From NCBI GenBank assembly GCA_977006965.1, contig OZ345373.1:1116001-1180000 (forward strand): DNA of 64,000 nt, given 5' to 3'. How positions within the stretch are numbered: the first letter of the stretch is position 1; each line of letters starts with the position of its first letter. Positions 30,488 through 42,300 of this stretch are shown in pieces. The stretch is from Phymatolithon calcareum. Lineage: Eukaryota > Rhodophyta > Florideophyceae > Hapalidiales. Under the pieces are notes generated by a model. It did no database searches and was not told the DNA's origin. It worked only from the letters and a program-made list of their open reading frames with translations. The translations under genes and the position numbers were made by a program.

Positions 30488-31320
30488 TAGAGAGGAAGAA
30501 AGTTCCCTCGAAGGAATCTACACACCAGAAAGCCTCATCTCCGGAGAAGACGACGGCACGTAATGTCAAGGAGGAGAAGGTTAAGGACCGTCAGGTGGAA
30601 TGGTTTCCTCCTCCTCCTCCATCCTCTTCGTCCTCGTCGAGTTCAAAGTCTTCAATTCCGTCAGCACCAAGCGTCGGTGCCCTTCAGGACTCCGATGGTC
30701 CAGATGATTCGGACTCGTCGGACTCTTCCGGTTCTAATCAACGGGGCAAGCGTAAGGACAAGCGGAAAAAGTCCCGTACCGGAAAGAAGAAGAAAGGTAA
30801 AAAGAAAGATAACGGTGAACCCGACGATCCGGATTCATCAGACTCATCGGATTCGACGCGAAGGGGCAAGCGGAAGTATCGTCGGGAGTACCACGATAGC
30901 GATAAGGATACCCATATCAGCATTGTGAAATCCATCCTTGCACATTTCGCAAAGTCTGAGAATAAGTGGTCAGGACCGAAAGATTATCGCTTCACTACAG
31001 AGGATTTCATTTACCAGTACACTGATTTGATGAATTTGTTGAATGCTCCGAGCTGGTTGAGGTTGAGTTGCATCAAGTTCGCTCTGAAAGGAGACGCCCT
31101 TGATGAATACAATTCCAATTTCGGGAGGAAAGTTAAGCTAGGGGAATTCCGTAACGCTCCCAATGCACTGAAAGCTCTTGGAAAAAGCCTCGAAACGTCG
31201 GAGTACAAGGCGATCATCAAACATCAGTGGACTACAATGACTCTTGCCGATACCAGAGACGCTGGTGATACTAATTTGATGGCTTTCGGAAAGCTCGTGC
31301 GCAGAGCACAGAAATTATAA
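30439..31320 (+). CDS. Retrotransposon Gag, second reading frame (Gag core)
   Basis: This frame starts with an ATG at 30439 inside the overlap, or is reached by -1 slippage at 30475. It encodes a Ser/Asp-rich and Lys-rich linker (DSDSSDSS, KKKGKKKD), then a Gag-like helical domain (DLMNLLNAPSWL, IIKHQWTTM). The frame stops with TAA at 31318-31320. The sequence on the far side continues the same domain in the same frame, so the TAA is either a mutation or a read-through codon. Confidence 0.7.
   Translation: MVDMPNSRVDHRGFPIVERKKVPSKESTHQKASSPEKTTARNVKEEKVKDRQVEWFPPPPPSSSSSSSSKSSIPSAPSVGALQDSDGPDDSDSSDSSGSNQRGKRKDKRKKSRTGKKKKGKKKDNGEPDDPDSSDSSDSTRRGKRKYRREYHDSDKDTHISIVKSILAHFAKSENKWSGPKDYRFTTEDFIYQYTDLMNLLNAPSWLRLSCIKFALKGDALDEYNSNFGRKVKLGEFRNAPNALKALGKSLETSEYKAIIKHQWTTMTLADTRDAGDTNLMAFGKLVRRAQKL
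30475..30509 (+). promoter_or_regulatory. Candidate -1 ribosomal frameshift signal
   Basis: The heptamer GGGTTTC (30475-30481) sits in the Gag frame as G-GGT-TTC, the X XXY YYZ arrangement. It lies four bases before the stop codon at 30485. Slipping back one base enters the frame that runs on through gag/pol. An 8-base spacer leads to a stem-loop, GAGAGGAA (30490-30497) pairing with TTCCCTC (30503-30509) with one bulged A and a 5-base loop. Confidence 0.65.
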
Positions 31321-34300
31321 CGAAAACTCGGTGCCGACTACAAATCAGACTCGCTTCTTTGTGATTTTTATCGACGTGCATTGCAGAACGAGAGTTTCTG
31401 GGCGTACGTTGACGATTCGGCTGACAAAATTTCGTCTAAGAAACTCCAAGGGAAAATCGAGTTGGCCATTGCGAAGGAGAAAAGTTTACTTTCTTCAAAA
31501 AGAGGATTACGTGGACGAAATTTCGCGAAATCGTTAGCTGCTGCTATTGATACTCGTCGTTGGGGTCAAAGTGACCGTCGGAGGTTACCACCCAAAGAGA
31601 GTAAAACTGGGAAAAATCCCAAGTATAGGGATGGATCCATCATGTTATGCACGGGTTGTGGATCCCCAGATCATTTCTTCTCAAATTGCACTAATCCAGA
31701 CAAGGTGGCTTTTCGTGAAAAGAGGCTTGCAGAGATTGCAAGCATGAAGTCGAAAAAACAAGGGGATTTTCTTCGTTCGTATTGCATGCAACTTGAGGAA
31801 GGAAATACCTCCGCCAATGATGGAAGTGTTAATAATGACGAAGAAGACCACGTCTCGTTTAATATCTATGATGTCAGAGAAATTGCCGGGGAATTGGCAC
31901 AAAATTTGGATGAATCTATGTTCGTCGAGACTTGGGACAAAGATGAAGACGGTGAATGCACTATTTTCACGGAGTGTATGAATAACCAAACTCGACACAC
32001 TTTCTTCGGAAACACTACTGAAAATTTTAGTAGTACGCATCGAGATGGGTCTTCATTTTCGATGATCCAAAAAGACGACGGAAGCAACTCGCTGAGGTAC
32101 CCCAATCATTTCTTTCCTGGAATCATGATCGATAACGGATCCACCGGTTCACTTTGTGGAGTTTCTCAACTCGAAGCATATAGAAATTTCACGGGAAATC
32201 CAACTCCGATGAGGAAGCTAAAAGGGCATTATGCTGTTTCGGGTCATGGAGGCTCCGAATGCATCGGCATTGCAACTTTCAAATTTCCGTACGGGATATC
32301 TGTTCTCGAATTTGATGCCCCCATCGTCAAGGATGCCGGTTTCCCATTAATCCTCGGACTTCGTGAGCAGGATAAACTGGGGACTCATGGTGCCAATCAA
32401 GTGGAAAACACAATTTGCTTTGTAAAAGGGCCTCCGAGAAAAATAATTCGGGACCTTGGTCATCTCTGGCTAAGGTGGAATTATGCGGGGGAGTGTCTAT
32501 TCACGGAGATGGAGCTTCGTAAACTCCATTTCAGATTTGGCCATCCAGGACTCAGGCGAATGCATGATTTTCTGAAGCGGGTAAAACCCGAGGAGATCGA
32601 CAAGGACACTCGAGGAATGTTAGCGGACATCCAAGCTCGATGCCAAGAATGTCAGTTCTTAGCCCCGAAACCCTACGTTGTTCAAGTTGCCGTGCCTCAG
32701 GATGATTTAGTGTTTAACAGTGAAGTCGTTGTTGACATAATGTACATCCAAGGCAAATCGGTTTTACATGCCGTGGATCGAGCTACACATTATCAAGCTG
32801 CACGTTTTCTTGATAATGACTCTACGGAAAATATTTGGCGGACATTCATGGAGATGTCGGTGTTAATTTATTTGGGTGCGCCGGATAATTTACGCCACGA
32901 TCAAGGAGTTCAATTCGTTTCTCCACGCTTTCAAGCCATGGCAGCGGAAGCGGGAATTACGTGCAGACCGGTTGGAATTGAAGCTCCCCATGCAATGGGC
33001 GTCGGTGAACGATACCATGCCCCGTTACGTAAGACGTTTCTAAAATTGCAACAAACTTACGGAATGAAGCCCCTAAGCGTGAATATCGAACCGAATGAGG
33101 TTACAAACGGTGAGCCTGACGGGCGGAAAAGGAAACCGAAAAAGGTGACGAGGCCGCTTGGGGTAAATGATAATTACCTTCTGGCAATTTCCGTAATGTG
33201 CGTCAACTCTACAGTCGGACCGGAAGGGATTTGCCCAACGCTGCTGCTTTTTGGTGCCATGCCAAAATTGCCGTTACCTCGGGATTCTCCGGGAGCAGTG
33301 CCACAGTCGGAAAGGTTGAAGATTTTGCATACGGCTCGTGAGGAATATATTTCTCTTGTAGCAAAAATGCGACTTCGTCAAGCCGAGAAGGCATTCATTC
33401 CTCGAACGCCTCCGACGACTCTAAAATTTGGCGATAAGGTTCTTGTCTATCGGGATACTACGAAACGTTGGGAACCCCGAATATTCATTTCGCGTGACGA
33501 GAACTCTCTCATCGTCCAGGAGCCGGATGGTAATGTTCAACCATACGCCATCCAAAGAGTCAGTGAATTGAAGGAAGGTGTTTATTTACCAAGACCTGAC
33601 ATATACGGAATTTCTGGTAAGGCTGAAAAAGATGATGACACTGTTCCAAACGAAGAAGAAATTTCTCCTGACGGGAATAGCGGAAAACGAATTCCAGAAT
33701 TGCCGGAATATGAATTATCCGATACCGAAATTCCCGTGCAGGTTGACCCCATTACCGGCGAAATCGTTACCGACCATATTCCGCTACCAACTGTTTCTCA
33801 TGAACCGGATGAGGACATTGAAAATCTTCCGACCATCATTGGGTTCGACGAAATTACGTACCTTGACGTACCGGATGGTTCAACCACCGAATCATTCGAA
33901 GAAAACGACGGGTCAATGGAATTTCTCTTCAGCGAAAGTATGCACACCGAGGTTCTGGACAAAAACGATCCACGGAGGATCAAATTTGGAAAAGCCATTG
34001 ATGACGAGGTAAAAGGTCTTTTTGAAAAGGACACTTTTGAAGAAGTCCGAAAAACTTCATTTTCGAAGGATGAACTTCGTAACCTCACTATCATGAAAGC
34101 CAAATTTGTGCTTGCCATCAAGGATCCTGGAACACCTGATGAGCGCCAGAAAGCACGACTTGTTGTACAAGCCATTGGCAGCAAGGATAGGGACAAGAAT
34201 ATGTTGTTCACATATTCCCCGACTGTTACTCGCTCATCTGTTCGAGTGATGCTCACCGTGGCAGCCGGGATGGAATTGCCAATTTACCTTCGTGACATCA

Positions 34301-34505
34301 GTCAAGCTTACGTTTCTACGGAATCTAAACTGTTACGTCAAGTCTATGACACGCCTCCGCGTGAGCTTGGTATTGACGACGATGTTTTGTGGCTCGTAAA
34401 ACGTCCGCTCTATGGGCTACCGGAAAGCGCATTGTTATGGTTTGAGACGTATATTGGCCACCGCAAGGACGTTCTCAATATGAAGAGCATGGAAGCTGAT
34501 CCATG
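31321..34505 (+). pseudogene. Gag end and Pol: zinc knuckle, protease, integrase, first part of RT
   Basis: The frame is open from just after the TAA to a frameshift near 34505. Visible modules in order: CX2CX4HX4C zinc knuckle (31650-31695), an aspartic-protease motif MIDNGSTGSL (32125), a HHCC pre-integrase finger (32525-32665), and an integrase catalytic core. The core shows Asp in VVVDIMY, Asp in HDQGVQF and Glu in GVGERYH. RT fingers/palm follow, with Asp in YLRDISQAY and LYGLPESALLWF. No ATG is needed because Pol is expected as a Gag-Pol fusion. The downstream part of RT is in another frame. Catalytic residues are intact to this point. Confidence 0.85.
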
Positions 34506-34847
34506 CCTCTCTACCGCCACAATTCAGGAGGGAAATTGGACGGATTGGTGCGTCTGCAGGTGGACGACTCGATCGGTGCTGGCAGTGGCGAATTTCTACA
34601 CGAAGAGGAGCTGGGATCGAAACGCTTCAAAACGCACGCTCGTAAACTACTGGAGGACGGAAGTGAGCTAAAGTTCAACGGGCAACACCTCATCCGGAAA
34701 GGGAAGCTCATTATGGTGCATCAGCATCCATATGTGGAACGCATGCCAGATGAACCGATTGTGCGCACGCCTGACTCACTCTCATCCAATCGTGGTCGCG
34801 CAGCTTACGTTACCGCATGCACTCGTCCGGCGCGGCATGTTCTGTGA
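34503..34847 (+). pseudogene. Reverse transcriptase, second part (frame-shifted)
   Basis: Continues RT after a frame change near 34505 in a CTCTCT run, consistent with a 2-base slippage insertion. The RT catalytic box appears as LQVDDS (34560-34570). A second frame change occurs near 34835, in the segment TACTRP / SVNQLAQ that is normally contiguous in copia-type Pol. Codon choice here is more GC-rich than in the preceding 3 kb. Confidence 0.75.
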
Positions 34848-35500
34848 ACCAACTCGCGCAAACCCCCGCAGATACAGCTGAAGAGCTGGACTACAAGCGG
34901 ATGGACGAGACGTTTGGGCGCATGAAGGCGGTAAAGTACGAGTTAGTTTACGGTAACGTAGACCTCTCTACCGCTGAAGTACATGTATTCGCTGACGCGT
35001 CTTTCGCTACGAATCGGGACCTGACGTCCCAGCTCGGATACGTGATCGTACTCGTCGACGGCAAACACGCATGCTCAATCCTAGCGTGGTCGTCGGTAAA
35101 ATGCAAAAGAGTTACGAGGTCAGTGCTGGCAGCAGAACTCTACGCAATTGCTCATGGGTACGATGCAGGTTTCGCCTTGGTACATACGTTAAGTACATTG
35201 TTGTCAAGGAGGCTCGCGCTTCGCGTATTTACCGACTCTCGCACGCTCTTTGAGTCCATTGTCACGCTACGTTCGATGACGGAGAAGCGTCTACTTATCG
35301 ACATCGCCGGACTCCGCGAGGCGTATCGCAATGGCGAGCTGGAGAACCTAGGGTGGATACGCAGCGAGCACAACATCGCGGACTCACTGACAAAAGACAA
35401 AAAGGTTAGTGCGCTACACCGAATGCTCGCCAGCGCGACACTTCGGACTCCTGTTGAGCAGTGGATCACCGAAGGGAAAATCCCAAAGCGCGAGCACTAG
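34817..35500 (+). pseudogene. RNase H domain of Pol (frame-shifted)
   Basis: A 227-codon frame with copia-type RNase H: VFADASFATNRD, LGYVIVLVDG, a catalytic Glu in LAAELYAI and Asp in VFTDSRTL, then the terminal NIADSLTKDK motif. It ends with TAG at 35498-35500. It is out of frame with RT, so no full Pol could be translated without two corrections or recoding events. Confidence 0.85.
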
Positions 35501-36171
35501 CCATACGCATGAAGTGTTAGTTGTCTCGGAAGGGGATTGAGTCGATGAGATGAGATGCATTCGCATGTGTGCCAAAATTGGGGATGTTTTGGCTTGTTAG
35601 TGACGCATATAACGCTATAACGTCGCTACGGAAGGGATCGCATGAAGCGTTGGAGATTTGATAAAGTGAAAAACGCATTTACTTCACAATGGAAATCCCG
35701 GGATGTCAAACACACGCTCAATTGTACTATCGCTAGTCACTTTCGCAGGTCTTGCCTCGTGGTAACGCGTTCGGAGCGCGGGCGAAACGGCAAATTATCG
35801 TGTGGGTATTGCTCGCGCACGCGTAGCCTCAGCAATTTAGCCTCACCCCGTCGACGCCGACGCCGACGCATGCGTGGACGGAATACGGTGAAAGAAAACA
35901 GATGGCCGCTCTAACGACCCGACCGGAACTTGTCGTGACGACCGCGCCTAGCATTAGCCGCAAGCGCGCGAACCAAGGCAGCGATCACACGTTGACGGTC
36001 TGGATCGTTCGCATGAACTGGAACGAAGGAAGTCGAAGAGGAAGCGCCAGACTCATCCATGATCAGGTGATGTTTGCTGAAAGTCGATGTGCACGTGCAA
36101 GCAGGGGTCGCGTGCTTGCGCATACGCGAAGGGAAATGGAACTTCATGATGATGTTGGCATTTGGGGCAAG
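35501..36171. other. Retrotransposon 3' region between RNase H and right LTR
   Basis: About 670 bases without sense-strand protein similarity. A 78-codon antisense ATG frame lies at 36147-35911. The stretch includes a GTCGACGCCGACGCCGACG run near 35850. The last bases before the LTR (TTGGGGCAAG) form only a weak polypurine tract. Confidence 0.6.
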
Positions 36172-37128
36172 TGTCGTGCACCATGATACTTTACCTAGTG
36201 CACTGGTAAAAATGCAACATCATTTTGTGCATATGACACGTGTGTGCACTATGCACTATATGCACTACTCAATGCTACCATTTACACATCACTTGATCAC
36301 AGGAGTTGAGGGGGCAAAATACTCTGAGTCGTTTAAGCACAACGGCGGGTCTCAAACTCCAAAGACTTCGGAGTTACAAGCCTTCAAAGTTTTCACCGTT
36401 TGGATAATACAATCCACGATTCTGGGCATGCGAATGCATGGCGGAATCACTGCAGTATGACACGGTGCCGTATTCAAAATTACCTCGTTTGGGCACCGAA
36501 TGAGCGATACGTATTACAGCAATGAAGATGTCATGTCGGTGGCGGAAGATCCTGACGGAAATGGCGGTATATGGACTATGCTCAGTGGTTGTTGAAGCGA
36601 TACATGGAAGTCGAGCCGGAGCGAGTGGTCAAGAAGCATGATTGACCGGTGGCGCATCGGGAGATTGCGCAATGCATACTGTGGAAATTGTGCACGGATT
36701 TTGAATGGCTGAAATCGATGGCTGTCATAGCCGATTGTGATACAAAATATCTTTGGATACAGAGGATTTTCAAGGGTGAAAATCCTTTTATCGAGAGATA
36801 TACCATTTACGAATATCCAAATATGATAGAATAGAATTTGAACCAATGGGATAAGATTGGATGCATTGATAAGTACGAATTGTGCGAGGGGACCAAGGAG
36901 AAGGGGGCAGAGAGAGAACAACCGCGTACAGTAAAACTTGCTTTCGTTTGTACCTTGATCGGTCAAGCAGACGGGACGTCGCTTGCTTGCGGTGTGACCG
37001 GGAGGTCGCCGCAAGACTAACGGTAAAGTTTTTACGCGTTTCGTAATTATTTCCGGGTGAAAGTAAATTTTTTTTATTTTGCCCATTTATTTTCGACCAC
37101 CAACGCGCTTGTGGCAGATTGTTCGACA
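36172..37128 (+). repeat. 3' LTR (957 bases)
   Basis: Near-identical to 28615-29571. Begins TGTCG and ends CGACA. Confidence 0.95.
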
Positions 37129-37133
37129 CTGCC
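37129..37133. repeat. Target-site duplication, right (CTGCC)
   Basis: Exact repeat of 28610-28614. Confidence 0.9.
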
Positions 37134-38409
37134 CCTCACGACCTCAGAAAGAAATTTTCTTGAGAGCATACAGTACTGTACCGGATGAATTGCACAGTAT
37201 ATTGCGCATAACACCTTCTGCTCCGTCTTATACGGCATGCTGGAAATTCAAACCACCTCGGAGAAGGCATCGAACATCCCCCCTCCAATGCGCTTGTCAT
37301 CACGGACCGCTCTGCCGGTCGGATTGTTGTGCGACGGGGTGCTCGTTTATCTTGTTTGCCCTCTCTGCTACTGCCAATGCATATCAAATTTCATGCCACA
37401 ATGATGGGTCCTGAACTAACACTGTGGCACTATTGTTTCCATCCCTGCGCTATGTGTCCGGTCCAACTGTCCACTAAACTGTCCTCTCAGGACGCGGATG
37501 AGCACTATCTTGCTCTTGGCGTGTAGTAACCAGAGCCTACTCGTCTAAGGCCGGCATCGGTGCTTATGGTGCATATTTTTCAACAATGGCTGAGATTAGC
37601 AGGATGACTTTGAGGAGCGGAAAGCGTTGCGAATGTGGAGAAAGATAAGCGTATTATTTCCTCTCTTTTGCAGCTTTGCGCGCGTTGTCGCGCGCAGTGG
37701 ATCACTAGGCCACAATCCTGGTCGACAGGTACACGTCTTACGGCCCTTAAGATGTTTGCTGCCATGTCAGGAACTTGAGTGATCGTACGATCCACGGCAC
37801 ATCAACGGTATGTGGCCCAACATCGAATTCAGCGCGCCAAGTCTCGGGATACGCTTGTATTTCTAACGCCGGTCCCCTTTTAATGCACCAGTTATATCCG
37901 ATGACATAGCTTTCAGCTCGTCACCGTTTGCTTGATAAATCTGTCCACTAACGGGGATGGGCGCCTTTCGGACTAAATGGCATAGGAGAAGTCATATTGG
38001 GCGAGAGATGACCAGACTTTCAGTGCCGCGCACAGCGATGATGCCCTGTAAGTGATCATCGCGCACAGAGGGAATTGCGATTGTGGAATGTGCGCCCTTA
38101 GCACAAATGTAGAAATCATGCACACAGAATTGCCGGTGAGGGCTCGTCGTCCTGACGCGGAGCATTGGCTTGCGAGTGTTGACCGTCAATCGAAAGCATG
38201 GCCATGTCCCGAATCAGAAGAACACCATTTATATATCCCCGGTGTCCACGTGTCCGTGAAGCATTGATGCACGTGTCCATGAATGCCATGTCGGGTTTTT
38301 TTCCGGTTCTTGCGATATTAGGGAAGCGCAATCTCTCGAGTTTAGCGATAAAAACGGGGCTGCTCTTCCGCTCCTCCCCCTTCCCACGAATTCTGCGAAG
38401 GTGTCTGCA
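37134..38409. other. Intergenic between retrotransposon and thioredoxin gene
   Basis: Original right flank of the insertion. No frame has a recognised domain. The promoter of the thioredoxin gene is expected at its right end. Confidence 0.5.
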
Positions 38410-38976
38410 ATGCGCAGTACTCGCCCCCAAGCCTCACCATGTCTAAATTTTGTCTCGCCGTCAGTACTATCGACCGGCTATCTACACCGCAGAGCCCAGG
38501 TTCATAGCTCACGGCCTCATCTGAGTACAGCGGCTCGACCGCGTATGGCACTCGCCCCGCCTCCACCACGTCCCCCAGTACGTGGAGTTCCGCCACGGAC
38601 GCCGCCACCGGACCCGTGGTGCGAGGCGCTTATCGGGCGCGAAGCTCTGGAGAACGCTCTACTGAACGCAGGCGATGCCTTCGTGGTGGTTGTGTTCATT
38701 GCCAATTGGTGTCGCACCTGCAAAACGTTGCTGACTAAGGTGCAACGTGTGTCTCTCGCGCACCCGGAAATTCGTTTTCTGACTGTGGATTTTGTTGAGG
38801 ATGATAACAAGCCACTTTGCTCGCAATTGAACGTCAAGTTGCTCCCTACGTTCCATTTTTATCAAGGGGTTACTGCGGCAGAAAAGCATATGGCACAGTT
38901 TACGGCGGGTCCGTTCGGCATTAAGCGGTTGCAAGAGCGCCTCGAAGAATTCGGCATTATTGTCAAGATGGACTAG
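38410..38976 (+). CDS. Plastid-type atypical thioredoxin (WCRTC active site)
   Basis: This is a 188-residue protein. Residues 1-75 are Ser/Arg/Pro-rich with few acids, typical of a plastid transit peptide. The thioredoxin fold follows with the active site WCRTCK (Cys101, Cys104), LTVDFVEDD and the cis-proline loop LLPTFHFYQG. The C-R-T-C centre differs from the classical C-G-P-C and recalls atypical (ACHT-like) chloroplast thioredoxins, which relay redox signals to plastid enzymes. The first in-frame ATG is 38410. A second thioredoxin-like gene with a C-R-A-C centre lies 6 kb away, beyond the SNF2 gene. Confidence 0.85.
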   Translation: MRSTRPQASPCLNFVSPSVLSTGYLHRRAQVHSSRPHLSTAARPRMALAPPPPRPPVRGVPPRTPPPDPWCEALIGREALENALLNAGDAFVVVVFIANWCRTCKTLLTKVQRVSLAHPEIRFLTVDFVEDDNKPLCSQLNVKLLPTFHFYQGVTAAEKHMAQFTAGPFGIKRLQERLEEFGIIVKMD

Positions 38977-39303
38977 CAAGAGGTCTATCACTCGAGCTCA
39001 GGGGTTTTGGGCGTCTTTTCCTGACTCGTTCGAAGGAACATTGGACGGTCGTTAGGTGAAGCCTGAGTTCTTGTTGTAAAGTATTTTATATTAAAACTAT
39101 TGTCATTGTCGTAGGCGGGCGTCGTTTTGAATATCTTGCACGGCGTTGGTAGTTACTAGAATCAGTTCCATCCTGACGCGTTTTTATTTCAGGCATCGAC
39201 TTGGTATTTGGAAGAGTGTCGGACCTTTCATTAGAACTACCACTACACGAAGAACAAGGGTCTAGTTAAATCTCGATTGCCAAGTTGGTGGATTGCGTAG
39301 TGG
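38977..39303. other. Short intergenic between convergent genes
   Basis: 3' UTR space of the thioredoxin and SNF2 genes. Nothing else seen. Confidence 0.5.
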
Positions 39304-42300
39304 CTACTCGTAAGTCAGAATCTCGTGCGCAGCTGAAGCTAAGTCATTGTTGCACTTCACCAACACATGCGCAAGCAGCCCGCGATCCAGAACTCCAGTA
39401 AAGTTCTGCAATGAAGTGATTAGTTTGGGATCGACGCCCCGCTCACCGTCCGTTGCTCCCACGTTCACAGAGCCGATGATAGCTGCGCTTTCGGTGCGTC
39501 TAACGTGCGATGCGGACGTTGCTGCCACATTCGTACGGCCTTGCGCTGGGACTTGTCCTGACGTCACGCCCTTGGACGTACCCGGAGTCGGAGCTGGGTT
39601 GATAACCTGCGGTTTCTTTTTCCCGTGTGCTTCACTCCTTCCTATAGTCTTGACGCCTGCACGTGAGGTATGCGCGGGCCTTGCCGACTTCTTTTGCTCT
39701 TTCTCAGCTTGCTGTTTCCGGAAAGCATCGGTCTCGGCCTTTGCCTTCAGTATGGCCCTGGCTGCCGCCTTTGCCATCGACTTTGCTGATGTCCGGTTGG
39801 CCTTTGCTTTAGCCTTGGATTCCGTCTTCGTTTTCTCCCTCATTCTCACTTTTGCACGCGCTCTCGCCTCAGCTCGTGCCACAGCAATTTCGTGGAAGGT
39901 CTTATCATCGTCACTGTCAGAAATTTCGATCACGGGAATTTCAGAAGAGGACGCACCGTTCCTCTGAGGCGTGAAGACTCGACGACCAAAATTATTGCCA
40001 TTGTTAGAAAGTTGAATTATTGGAGTCCTGAATGAGGGCGCACTATTCTTTGGTGGACTGATTGGTGGACAGCCAAGACGTGCTCCATTCTGCGCAATGA
40101 TCCCAGGTGATGCACTCACAGGGACCCTCGATGGGGCGGGTGGGCCGACAGGCCTTGGCGCGACGGGTACGAAGGTAGGTCCTGGTATAACCGGTCTCGC
40201 CGTTGGCCCCGAAAGATCTATTTTGGAAGCAGACGAAGCAATAGCCCGCGATGCGATGGGCCTGGCTGGCGACACTGCAGGATTTGCCATGATGGGTCTC
40301 ATAAAAGGTGCGCCCATGTGCGCGGAGACGCTATTGAATGTGCCTCCCGTTACCAACGCACCCTGCCCATTAGTTTGCACATAGTGGTTCTTAGTCCCCA
40401 TTTGAGACGCAATGTGAGCAAACGCATTCTCATCCCTGGCGGCAATTTGTCCATTTGGCTTCTGGTAGTTGTATGGTTGAAGAGCCGGGCGCGGAACAAA
40501 CAAACTGTCCGTCTTCGGCAGCACAGGCCTCGCAGAGGGCTTCTTAACCTTAACCAATGAATCTGGAACAAATTCTACTTCAGATTCCGACTCTGAAGAT
40601 TCCGCGGTCACATCTGCGCCCTCAAACTCGCTTTCATCATCCGCAGAAAGGCCGTCATAAATTCCTTTGAAGTTAAATCTAGCTCGTCGCTCACGCTTAG
40701 TGGGCAGAGCTCCGGTCTTCTGTGCGTTTTCCCGACGGCCCTTCTCAAGCGCAGCGGGTACCTGACTAGGATGCTGGCACTTGAGCGCAAGTCCTGCACA
40801 CCGCGCATCACAACCCGGACGCAGCCACTCAGGAACTTCCTCGGGCGACTCGATAAGCGGTTGTACGCTACCTTCGAAGGCAGGAAGACTTGATTCGCCA
40901 TTTCGGAGGAGGAGCGGCTCCCACCGCTCAAAGCAATCCTTGACAACATCGGATGTAACGGGAGCGCTTGCATCGGCGCGGCCTTGGATAGGAATCACAT
41001 CCGGACTGTTCCGCTTGTTTTGACGGGCTTCATACTCCGCAAGAAGCTGCTCCAAATCACGCTGACGCATGACTGAATCAGCAGCGGGGTCGACATTGGT
41101 GTTGAATTTGCCAGCACCTACGGCAACGGCTTCAGTGCGTAGTTTCTCGCGGCCGCGATCGACGATAACCTCATCGATGGAGTTGTCAGTCACCAGACGC
41201 ATGATGTGCACAGTGCGTTTCTGACCGATGCGCTGGATGCGGGAGACAGCCTGGAGATCTGCGCTTGGGTTCCAGTCAGAGTCATAGAGAATAACGGTAT
41301 CTGCAGATTGCAAGTTTAGACCCACGCCGCCTGCACGGGTGGTGAGTAGGAAAACGGGCATATCACATCCCGGTGTGTTAAATTTAGCGACAGTGTTCTC
41401 ACGGTCATCGTTTGTCGTCATGCCGTCGAGTCGTCCGTACTTGAATTTTAGCAGATCGAGCAAGTCTTCAATAAAATCCAGAACGAGACGAAACTGCGAG
41501 AAGATTAGAACACGATGGCCGGCACTAATGAGTCGAGGGAGGGCATGATACAGAAACAAAAATTTGCCGGAGGCACCAACAAGAGAACGAGGGGTTTCCA
41601 CGGCGGACAATTCAAAAAGGGCACGCGACACCGTAAAAGGGTGATTTGCGACCTTGCGGAGTTGCATTACAATGTTGTTGACTGTGAGCTCACGCTTCTT
41701 TCCAGTCCGAGTGTAATGCGCATTAAGTGCTTTCTGCAGAGCACTTTGAGGGCATTTGATGAGAGTCTCATCGGCAGATGAGAATGAGGGACAGACATCA
41801 GCTCGCAAGCGGCGACGGAAGAATGGTCGGAGAACAGTATGCAAACGGTCGACGATGATCGACTGCTCACTGATAGAGAGACTGTTACGCTTCTCACTTG
41901 TGTCGAAAGGAGCTGCAAACCAAGCATCAAACGTACCTTGACTTCCAAATATACGCGGGTTCAATACATTCATAAGCGCCCACAACTCCTGCAAATTGTT
42001 GGACAGTGGGGTTCCGGTGAGCAGCAATCGTCGTCGCGCTTGCGTGAATTTGCGTAAGCCAGCAGTGAACTTGGCTTCAGCGTTTTTCAATCGATGTGCT
42101 TCATCCACGACGGCATACTCAAACTCGAGCTTTTGCATTGAGCGAAGGACGTGACGGTTTTGCCAGGCAATTGCCGACTCGGGTCTGGGCTTTGTGAAAA
42201 AGTCCCGCATAGCCAGTTCAAAGCTTGTGACAACAACATCAAAATCAGGCATAGTCCTGAAAACCTCCGTCATCCTGTCAAAGCGCTCCTCACCAGCACC

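Larger units (their letters stand above)
28615..37128 (+). mobile_element. Copia-order LTR retrotransposon, 8.5 kb
   Basis: A complete insertion with 957-base LTRs bounded by TGTCG...CGACA, a CTGCC target duplication, a gag region, and pol in the order protease, integrase, reverse transcriptase, RNase H (Ty1/copia order). I noticed one substitution between the LTRs (T at 29234 against C at 36791), so the insertion is recent. Coding regions nevertheless contain an in-frame stop and two frameshifts. No obvious initiator-tRNA primer site follows the left LTR. It sits between CutA and a thioredoxin gene. Confidence 0.93.
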
